From: Gammaproteobacteria bacterium
GTDB lineage: Bacteria; Pseudomonadota; Gammaproteobacteria; JAABTG01
Reading direction: 5' to 3'
Assembly (NCBI GenBank): GCA_030066245.1
Contig: JASJBY010000311.1
Span: forward strand, 1-6,628
DNA: 6,628 bases
Part shown: in pieces, positions 1-5,188 of the stretch
Position numbering within the stretch: the first letter of the stretch is position 1
Layout of the letters: each line of letters starts with the position of its first letter
The notes under the pieces: generated by a model
The model's database searches: none
What the model was told of the DNA's origin: nothing
The model's input: the letters and a program-made list of their open reading frames with translations, nothing else
Translations under genes and position numbers: made by a program

Positions 1-225
1 TATGGTCCCGCTCCGGCCTATGGCGGAGCGCCGGGCGCCGCGCGTGGTCCCGGATATCCGGCAGGGTCCGGCTACACGGCGCCCCAGGGACCCGAATTTG
101 GGGCGCCGGGGGCCTCGCTCCCAGATCCCTGGGCATCGGCTCCGGCCGCGACCGCCGCTCCGCCGGCGCCAGTATCACCGGCGACCCCAGTGGAACCGCA
201 AAAGCTGGCTCCGCCCACCGAATAG
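1..225 (+). CDS. C-terminal fragment of a Pro/Ala/Gly/Tyr-rich protein (unidentified)
   Basis: An open frame enters from the left edge in frame 1 and ends at TAG 223-225, giving 74 residues. Its start lies outside the window. The peptide is low in complexity: Pro, Ala and Gly dominate, with Tyr spaced through the first third (for example YGPAPAYGGAPG) and a Pro/Ala/Thr-rich end closing in LAPPTE. It has no Cys, no predicted membrane segment and a single Lys. I prefer this frame to the overlapping +2 frame, which reads as an Arg/Pro-rich product typical of a shadow of GC-rich coding sequence. Such tails are common at the ends of exported or membrane-anchored proteins as flexible, disordered linkers, but nothing here identifies the family. 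A hairpin 13 nt after the stop fits with transcription ending here, separately from the moxR cluster. The function is unknown. Confidence 0.6.
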   Translation, partial: YGPAPAYGGAPGAARGPGYPAGSGYTAPQGPEFGAPGASLPDPWASAPAATAAPPAPVSPATPVEPQKLAPPTE

Positions 226-238
226 CAGGAGGCTTCGA

Positions 239-271
239 GCGGCCGGCGCGGGCGACACCCGGGCCGGCCGC
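239..271 (+). terminator. GC-rich hairpin after the upstream gene, possible terminator without U-tract
   Basis: The arm GCGGCCGGC (239-247) is perfectly complementary to GCCGGCCGC (263-271). After one G/G mismatch the stem continues for four more pairs (249-252 with 258-261) and closes on the 5-nt loop CGACA. It begins 13 nt after the stop at 225. No run of T follows (the next bases are GACAACCC), so it is not a classic intrinsic terminator. It could act as an mRNA 3' end stabiliser or a Rho-assisted stop. Confidence 0.45.
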
Positions 272-408
272 GACAACCCGGAGTACGTCATGTTGGAGCC
301 GGTAACTTGACGGAGCGCTCTTCGCCGGATAACCATACCGGATCAGGGGACTTGGCCCGCCGCAGCCTTTACCCCGAGAAATTTACGGCAGAAAGCCAGG
401 TGCTTTCG

Positions 409-433
409 TATATTTTTAAATTATAATTTGTTT
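409..433 (+). promoter_or_regulatory. A/T island with -10 elements in front of moxR
   Basis: In GC-rich surroundings, positions 409-436 contain only two G/C bases in 28. TATAAT, a perfect sigma-70 -10 hexamer, lies at 422-427, and a second near-perfect one (TATATT) at 409-414. No good -35 hexamer sits 16-18 nt upstream of either; the nearest similar word, TTTACG at 382-387, is 21 nt from TATATT. The 12-bp palindrome AAATTATAATTT (418-429) covers the better -10. Initiation from it would fall at about 433-435, on the moxR ATG itself. This is a likely promoter for the whole downstream cluster, inferred from sequence only. Confidence 0.5.
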
Positions 434-1390
434 ATGAATTCATCGCTTTTCGACCCTGTCCGCGAACACCTCGCCTCGCGCATCATCGGGCAGCGCGATT
501 TGATTCAGAGCATGCTGGTCTGCATTCTGAGCGATGGCCACATGCTGGTGGAAGGTCTGCCCGGCCTTGCCAAGACGACGGCAGTCAAGACCCTGGCCGA
601 GGCCATTGAAGGGGATTTCCACCGGGTTCAGTTCACGCCTGATCTACTGCCCTCGGATTTAATCGGTACCGACATCTACCGACAAGAGATGGGTGAGTTC
701 GAGTTTCGCCCGGGCCCCATCTTCCACAATATTCTACTGGCCGACGAGGTGAATCGTGCTCCGGCAAAAGTTCAGTCCGCGCTGCTGGAGGCGATGGGTG
801 AGCGCCAGGTGACCGTGGGCCAGCGAACCTACGCCTTGCCGCGGCTGTTTATGGTTTTGGCCACCCAGAACCCCATCGAGCAAGAAGGCACCTACAACCT
901 GCCGGAGGCCCAGCTGGACCGATTCCTTATGCATGTCTGGGTGGGTTATCCGAATCGCGAGGAGGAGTTCGCTATTTTGGAACTGGACAGTGAGCAGCAG
1001 CGGCATCCGCCCAACCTCCCTGATCGCGTGCTGTCCCAGGAGGAGATTCTGGCGGCTCGGAACGAGGTGGCCAAGACCTATCTGGACGAGAAGCTGAATC
1101 GCTACATCGTGGACGTGGTTCTGGCAAGCCGTAACCCCGAGGCGTATGACGACGACTTGAAGCGCTGGTGTCGCTACGGGGCTTCCCCTCGTGCCAGCAT
1201 CGCGCTGGCCCGCACGGCTCGGGCTCTCGCCTGGCTGCAGGGGGACGGCTACGTCGGCCCGCACCATATTCAGCAGGTTGCGCCGGACGTGTTGCGTCAC
1301 CGGATGATGCTGACCTTCGAGGCAGAGGCGGACGGCGTGACCACCGACGACTTCATCAAGCGGCTTCTCGAAGTTGTCGCCATACCCTGA
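434..1390 (+). CDS. moxR: MoxR-family AAA+ ATPase
   Basis: This is a 318-residue AAA+ ATPase of the MoxR family, a normal length for it. Visible motifs are Walker A GLPGLAKT (residues 41-48), Walker B ILLADEVNRAP (100-110), sensor 1 in ATQNPIEQEGTYNLPEAQLDRF-type context (TQN at 144-146) and sensor 2 region GASPRAS (249-255), and the chain ends in the usual LLEVVAIP. MoxR proteins form ATP-driven cytoplasmic rings thought to remodel or load partner VWA proteins; here the candidates are the products of the DUF58, batA and batB genes. I chose ATG 434. An in-frame TTG at 428 would add only two residues. Neither start has a Shine-Dalgarno sequence, since the preceding 25 nt are almost pure A/T. 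The protein looks intact, without frameshift. Family assignment is very secure; the biological substrate is not known. Confidence 0.96.
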   Translation: MNSSLFDPVREHLASRIIGQRDLIQSMLVCILSDGHMLVEGLPGLAKTTAVKTLAEAIEGDFHRVQFTPDLLPSDLIGTDIYRQEMGEFEFRPGPIFHNILLADEVNRAPAKVQSALLEAMGERQVTVGQRTYALPRLFMVLATQNPIEQEGTYNLPEAQLDRFLMHVWVGYPNREEEFAILELDSEQQRHPPNLPDRVLSQEEILAARNEVAKTYLDEKLNRYIVDVVLASRNPEAYDDDLKRWCRYGASPRASIALARTARALAWLQGDGYVGPHHIQQVAPDVLRHRMMLTFEAEADGVTTDDFIKRLLEVVAIP

Positions 1391-1634
1391 TTGCCGCCGC
1401 GGTGTCACGCGCGTCTCAAGAACTCGCTGCGTCACCTCCGAGTTGCGCTTCCGGGGAGCGGCGACGCACGTCAAACACCTGGACAAGAGCTCATGGACCC
1501 AGGCCGAGCGCCAAAGCTGCCGCACCCGGGACCGATTGTCGCCGCGAGACGCGGTGGCCGGGCATCGTGCCCGACAGTCGGGGAGGCCGGAGGCCGATAG
1601 GGGTCCACGTGGTTAGCATTTGCCGCCGGCGCCC
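1391..1634 (+). other. Unexplained 244-nt gap between moxR and the DUF58 gene
   Basis: MoxR ends with its normal C-terminus and the DUF58 protein begins with its normal N-terminus, so neither gene explains this stretch. Open frames cross it (for example TTG 1391 to TAG 1600, or from ATG 1493 to the same stop), but their products are Arg/Pro/Gly-rich, have no good ribosome site and resemble nothing I recognise. I see no clear -35/-10 pair. What it does hold is potential structure: an imperfect stem pairing 1428-1433 with 1463-1468 plus 1436-1439 with 1455-1458, two directly abutting hairpins at 1538-1573, and the 7-bp tandem repeat GGAGGCC at 1582-1595. It may be a leader or processing region for the distal genes, or a decayed sequence. 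Confidence 0.5.
1538..1573 (+). other. Two abutting hairpins in the moxR-DUF58 gap
   Basis: Stem 1 pairs 1538-1546 with 1550-1558 around loop AGA: nine pairs, two of them G-U. Stem 2 begins at the very next base: CGGGCA (1559-1564) pairs perfectly with TGCCCG (1568-1573) around loop TCG. With no unpaired base between them the two could stack coaxially. No T-run follows, so a simple intrinsic terminator is unlikely. In GC-rich DNA some hairpins arise by chance, hence the modest confidence. Confidence 0.35.
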
Positions 1635-2555
1635 ATGACCCTGCCTGTTCACATCGACGAATTGCTGGAACTGCGCCACCGGGCCCATGTACTCGGCCTG
1701 TCTAGTCACCATCGCGTGCACTCCGTCCTGTCCGGCCTGTATACGTCCGTATTTCGCGGGCAGGGCATGGATTTTGAGGAAACGCGTGAATACCAGGAAG
1801 GCGACGAGATCCGGAATATGGACTGGCGCGTCACCGCGCGCACCGGGGTTGCCCATCTGAAAGTCTTCCGTGAGGAGCGGGAGCGTGCGGTGATGCTTTG
1901 CGTCGATGTCGGACCCCACATGCAGTTCGGCACGCGAGGCACGTTCAAGTCCATTCAGGCCGCTCGTGCGGCGGCCCTCCTCGGGTGGACGGCATCCGCC
2001 AGCCAGGATCGCGTCGGGGCTTTGCTCTACGGCGGTCCGCATCAGCCGCTGCAGTTTTTCAGACCGAGCAGGGCACGCCAGTCTTTTTGGCGTATGCTGC
2101 GCGCCTTGGGGCAAACGTCTGAGCCAGTCACCGTCGCGGGGGATCCGCTGGTGGAGGCCATGGAAAAGCTGAGACGGGTGGCCCCGACCGGCAGTCTCAT
2201 CTTTATCGTTGGCGACATGAACAGGGACCCGGGGCCGTTACACGAGGGTCTGGGGCGGCTTTGCCAGAAGCACGAGGTTGTATTGATGCCGGTTGACGAC
2301 CCGGCCGATCGGGAGATCCCGCGGATCGGTCGCGTGGTTTTCAGCACCCGGGATGGGGAGCGCATCGAGGTAGACACGGACAGCGAAGCGGGCTGTCGTC
2401 ATTACCGGGAAGCCTGGGAAGCGAAGCGGAAGGCTTTGGATACTCTGGCGAGGCGCCTGGGCATCACATTCCTGCCGGTGCCCACCAACGAGGAGATCCA
2501 CGGTATCCTGGTGGCCGGTCTGCGCCGTCGTGCGGTCAGGCAGGGAAGACGCTGA
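1635..2555 (+). CDS. DUF58 family protein (VWA-like, MoxR partner)
   Basis: This 306-residue protein is of normal length for DUF58. The family signature is clear at residues 40-71: FRGQGMDFEETREYQEGD, then NMDWRVTARTG, followed by the conserved FREERER. The C-terminal part has the expected shape, with LIFIVGDMNRD at 188-198 and PTNEEI at 283-288. The VWA-like fold would start at LCVDVGPHMQFGT (88-100); here the MIDAS pattern Asp-x-Ser-x-Ser is reduced to Asp91-Val-Gly-Pro-His, so metal binding is doubtful. No signal peptide or membrane segment is visible, so it is probably cytoplasmic, where MoxR acts. I chose ATG 1635: a stop at 1614-1616 limits the N-terminus and the only alternative is TTG 1620, five codons earlier. 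Neither has a clear ribosome site. DUF58 genes next to moxR are a standard arrangement. The exact role is unknown. Confidence 0.93.
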   Translation: MTLPVHIDELLELRHRAHVLGLSSHHRVHSVLSGLYTSVFRGQGMDFEETREYQEGDEIRNMDWRVTARTGVAHLKVFREERERAVMLCVDVGPHMQFGTRGTFKSIQAARAAALLGWTASASQDRVGALLYGGPHQPLQFFRPSRARQSFWRMLRALGQTSEPVTVAGDPLVEAMEKLRRVAPTGSLIFIVGDMNRDPGPLHEGLGRLCQKHEVVLMPVDDPADREIPRIGRVVFSTRDGERIEVDTDSEAGCRHYREAWEAKRKALDTLARRLGITFLPVPTNEEIHGILVAGLRRRAVRQGRR

Positions 2556-2566
2556 TATTCCCGGCG

Positions 2567-3142
2567 ATGGAGCAGCTGCGAGACATACGGGGGTTGGACG
2601 CTCTGCCTTGGTGGCCGCTGCCGCCGGGATGGTGGTTCCTGATGGCGGCGCTCCTGTCCATGCTTTTGTTGGTCTACATCCTGCGCTATTGGTGGCGTCA
2701 AGGCCCAGGCCGTGACTGGCGCAGCGAGGCCGTGCGTCAGGTGGGCGCGCTGCGCGAGCGTCTGGCCTGGGCGGATGCCCGGACCCTGGCGGGAGAGCTT
2801 TCGGAGCTGCTCAGGCGTATCGCGATTGCCCGCGTCGGGCGTCGCGGCTGCGCTGGCCTGGTGAACGATGCCTGGCTGGCATGGCTCGAGGCTCACGATC
2901 CGAACGGTTTTGCGTGGCGCACCGAGGGTCAGATCCTGATTCGGCTGCCCTATGCGCCGCCCGGTGACCGCAGCTCCGCCGCTCGCCTGGGGCCCCTCGT
3001 GGACGCAGCTGAGCAGTGGGCTCAAAGCGCGGATGAGCCAACTACGACGGCCTTCGCCCTGCAGGAGGCAGGCCTGGCCCGAGTGCGGACGTGGGTCAAC
3101 CAACGGCTTGGGCGCCCGAAGGGCGAGGAGCTGCATGTTTAG
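2567..3142 (+). CDS. DUF4381 family membrane protein
   Basis: This 191-residue protein begins LRDIRGLDALPWWPLPPGWW, the typical opening of DUF4381 proteins that sit between DUF58 and BatA genes. One membrane helix spans about residues 23-40, followed at once by an Arg-rich stretch (R40, R44, R49, R52). By the positive-inside rule the N-terminus is outside and the main domain cytoplasmic. The central part (about 53-110) is helical and Arg/Leu-rich and ends in DAWLAWLEAHD. The usual end of the family seems to be near LVDAAEQWAQ (144-153). The remaining 38 residues are a tail that may be specific to this lineage and overlap the ribosome site of batA. The start ATG lies 11 nt after the DUF58 stop with no strong Shine-Dalgarno, so translational coupling is likely. 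Its role is unknown; it may link cytoplasmic MoxR/DUF58 to the membrane-bound BatA/BatB proteins. Confidence 0.88.
   Translation: MEQLRDIRGLDALPWWPLPPGWWFLMAALLSMLLLVYILRYWWRQGPGRDWRSEAVRQVGALRERLAWADARTLAGELSELLRRIAIARVGRRGCAGLVNDAWLAWLEAHDPNGFAWRTEGQILIRLPYAPPGDRSSAARLGPLVDAAEQWAQSADEPTTTAFALQEAGLARVRTWVNQRLGRPKGEELHV
3125..3130 (+). promoter_or_regulatory. Ribosome binding site deciding the batA start
   Basis: GAGGAG lies 4 nt before ATG 3135. The batA frame is open well upstream, back into the DUF4381 gene (an ATG exists at 2952), but the residues encoded there look like a shadow. This site, together with the conserved start MFSFAWPW, fixes the start at 3135. The two genes therefore overlap by 8 nt, which favours coupled translation. 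Confidence 0.7.
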
Positions 3143-4148
3143 CTTCGCCTGGCCCTGGTTCGCTTTGCTGCTGCCCCTCCCTTGGGTCATCAGGCGATGG
3201 TCCGCAAGCCGCGGCGTGAAGACCACCGAGCAGCAGACATCCGTGTTGCTGCATCCCGGGGTAGCGTCCCTCCAGAATGCCTTTGTGGCACTGGCGCCCG
3301 TGTCGGGATTGGCCTCGCTGGTGCAAAGTCTGCTGCTGGGTGTCCTTTGGGCCTCCCTGGTGCTGGCCATGATGCGACCGCAGTGGCTGGAGGAGCATAC
3401 CCAGGTCGTGAGCCCTGGCTACGACCTCATGCTGGCTGTGGATGCCTCACGTTCCATGGAAGCGCTGGATTTCACCGTGGATGGTCGACGGGTCAACCGT
3501 ATGGCAGTGGTCAAGGGGGTCGTGGGCCGCTTCATCGAACAACGCCGGGGCGATCGTATCGGCCTGATCATCTTCGGAGACAACGCCTATCTGCAGTCGC
3601 CGCTTACCCTTGACGGAAATGCCGTGCGAACCATGCTTGAGAGCGCCGTGCCGCGCATGGCTGGCGATGCCACGGCCATCGGTGACTCGATTGGCCTCGC
3701 TGTTAAGAAGCTGCGGGAGCGTCCTGAAGGGTCGCGGATTCTCATCCTGCTCACAGACGGCGAGAACACCGCAGGAAGTCTGCCACCGATAGAGGCGGCG
3801 CGTCTGGCTGGAAACTATGACATCCGCATTTACACCATCGGCGTCGGCAGCATGGGCAAGGTGCCTTTCATGGAGGGCGGTCGTCTGGTGATGGCCGACA
3901 TGCAGATTGACGAAGACCTGTTACGTGACATGGCGCAGGCGACGGGCGGTGCATACTTCCGGGCCACTGACACGCAGGCCCTGGAAGAGATCTATCGCCG
4001 CATCGATGCCCTGGAGAAGACTGAGGCTGAAACCCGTAGCACGATGATTCCGCGGCCTTTGTTCCGCTGGCCGTTGGGCATGGGCCTGCTGGTTCTGTTG
4101 TTGCTCGCTGCCGTTTCCGTGCGTCGGGGTACCGCCGTTCTGCCGTAG
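3135..4148 (+). CDS. batA: BatA-type VWA domain membrane protein
   Basis: This 337-residue protein is of the usual BatA length and layout. Two N-terminal membrane helices (about 5-19 and 59-80) are joined by a loop containing RRWSASR, then come a VWA domain (about 97-290) and a last membrane helix (about 314-328) followed by RR. The charge pattern places the VWA domain in the periplasm (inference). The MIDAS metal site is complete: Asp103-Ala-Ser105-Arg-Ser107, Thr180 in DATAIGD, and Asp208 in LLTDGENT. Other family features are GDRIGLIIFGDNAYLQSPLT (139-158) and the Gly-Gly-Ala-Tyr-Phe turn at 271-275. VWA proteins with an intact MIDAS usually bind a partner through a divalent metal ion, here plausibly BatB or BatC. 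The function in aerotolerance or envelope integrity is taken from the family, not from this sequence. Confidence 0.93.
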   Translation: MFSFAWPWFALLLPLPWVIRRWSASRGVKTTEQQTSVLLHPGVASLQNAFVALAPVSGLASLVQSLLLGVLWASLVLAMMRPQWLEEHTQVVSPGYDLMLAVDASRSMEALDFTVDGRRVNRMAVVKGVVGRFIEQRRGDRIGLIIFGDNAYLQSPLTLDGNAVRTMLESAVPRMAGDATAIGDSIGLAVKKLRERPEGSRILILLTDGENTAGSLPPIEAARLAGNYDIRIYTIGVGSMGKVPFMEGGRLVMADMQIDEDLLRDMAQATGGAYFRATDTQALEEIYRRIDALEKTEAETRSTMIPRPLFRWPLGMGLLVLLLLAAVSVRRGTAVLP

Positions 4149-4187
4149 GGGGCCCGACCCAAGAACACCGAATCGCGAGTTCGAAGC

Positions 4188-5186
4188 ATGCATTTTGCGC
4201 AACCCATCTGGCTCTGGGCACTCCTGGTCCCGCTGCTGGTCTGGCTCTGGCCCAGGCGGACCAGGTCATTTTCGCAACAGGCGCGTCTGCAGCGGTACGC
4301 GGATGCTCACCTGCTGCCGCACCTCATTCTTGCAGGGCCATCGCAGACCCGCTTTCGTCGCTGGTTGAGCCTGTGGTCGCTGCTGTGGTGCCTTGGGGTG
4401 GTGGCCATGGCGGGGCCGCGCTTGGGCTACAGCGACGTGGACCTTTACCGTCCAGGGACGAACCTGGTCATCCTTCTGGACCTTTCACGCTCCATGCAGG
4501 TGGCCGACGTCAAGCCGACCCGTCTGGCGCGGGCGCGTCAGGAGATTGAAGATCTGCTGGACAGCAGTCGGGGCATGCGCGTCGGCCTGATTGCCTTCGC
4601 TTCCGTAGCCCATGTGGTTGCCCCCATCACTGAAGACAGCGATACGCTGCGCAACCTGCTGCCTTCCATCTCCACCGAGTTGGTCCGTTGGCAGGGCAGC
4701 CGCTTGTCCCAGGCGTTGGAGAAGGCGCGTCGGTTGCTGGGTGGCCAGCCCAAGGACAGCGCCCACGCCGTGCTTCTCATCTCCGACGGGGATTTCCCGG
4801 AGCCGGGATTGCAGCGCCACGTGGCGCTGCTCCATTCCGAAGGCATTCCCGTTCACGTGCTGGGCGTGGGTACCCTGGAAGGGGGGCCGGTGCCGGGCGA
4901 GGACGGCGGTTGGGTGCGGGGCAACAACGGTCGCCCGGTCATTTCACGCCTGGATGAGCAGGGACTGCAGCGTCTTGCCGAGGCCGGCGGTGGTCTGTAC
5001 CGGCGTGCAGACTTTCGAGACCAGGACACCCGGAACATGCTGGAGCGGGTCATGGCGGAGGGACGGCCGACGGCCGACCGGGAAGGCACCCAGCGGGTTT
5101 GGAACGAGCGCTACCATCTGCTGGTGCTCTTGATGCTCGCCGGATTATTGTGGTGGTACCGACAGGCCGGGAGCGCGCGAGGCTGA
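4188..5186 (+). CDS. batB: BatB-type VWA domain membrane protein
   Basis: This 332-residue protein has the same design as BatA: helices at about 5-21 and 57-76, with Arg-rich RRTR and RFRR between them, then a VWA domain (about 92-290) and a C-terminal helix (about 309-323). This again predicts a periplasmic VWA domain. The MIDAS is Asp98-Leu-Ser100-Arg-Ser102, followed by the BatB-style MQVADVKPTRLARA, with Ser171 (WQGS) in place of the third-motif Thr and Asp200 in LISDGD. Ser at that position is usual for this group as I know it, so the site should be functional. A Gly-rich segment (229-249) precedes ISRLDEQGL, also typical. ATG 4188 lies 39 nt after the batA stop without a strong ribosome site. 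BatB and BatA are paralogues and probably pair. No TPR part is fused to it; that function sits in the next gene. Confidence 0.92.
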   Translation: MHFAQPIWLWALLVPLLVWLWPRRTRSFSQQARLQRYADAHLLPHLILAGPSQTRFRRWLSLWSLLWCLGVVAMAGPRLGYSDVDLYRPGTNLVILLDLSRSMQVADVKPTRLARARQEIEDLLDSSRGMRVGLIAFASVAHVVAPITEDSDTLRNLLPSISTELVRWQGSRLSQALEKARRLLGGQPKDSAHAVLLISDGDFPEPGLQRHVALLHSEGIPVHVLGVGTLEGGPVPGEDGGWVRGNNGRPVISRLDEQGLQRLAEAGGGLYRRADFRDQDTRNMLERVMAEGRPTADREGTQRVWNERYHLLVLLMLAGLLWWYRQAGSARG

Positions 5187-5188
5187 CC

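Noticed and set aside
2..310. Plus-strand frame starting at ATG 3
   Set aside because: It overlaps the frame-1 fragment ending at 225 and gives an Arg-rich product; frame 1 has the more natural Pro/Ala/Gly/Tyr composition and extends from outside the window.
307..335. Promoter from TTGACG (307-312) with a -10 at 330-335
   Set aside because: Spacing is 17 nt, but the -10 would be TAACCA, a poor match. The A/T island closer to moxR is far better.
734..1525. Minus-strand open frame of 263 codons
   Set aside because: It lies antisense to moxR, whose AAA+ motifs are complete on the + strand; it is a typical long shadow in GC-rich DNA.
1391..1600. Small gene from TTG 1391 (or ATG 1493) between moxR and DUF58
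   Set aside because: It has no convincing ribosome site and an Arg/Pro/Gly-rich product with no recognised similarity; competing open frames cross the same DNA.
1370..1650. Frameshift joining moxR to the next gene
   Set aside because: MoxR ends with a family-typical C-terminus at 1390 and the DUF58 protein has its normal N-terminus, so no part of either protein is missing.
2402..3370. Minus-strand open frame of 322 codons
   Set aside because: It lies antisense to the DUF58 gene end, the DUF4381 gene and the batA start, all of which have family motifs. Its product is Arg/Pro/Gln-rich without any recognisable domain.
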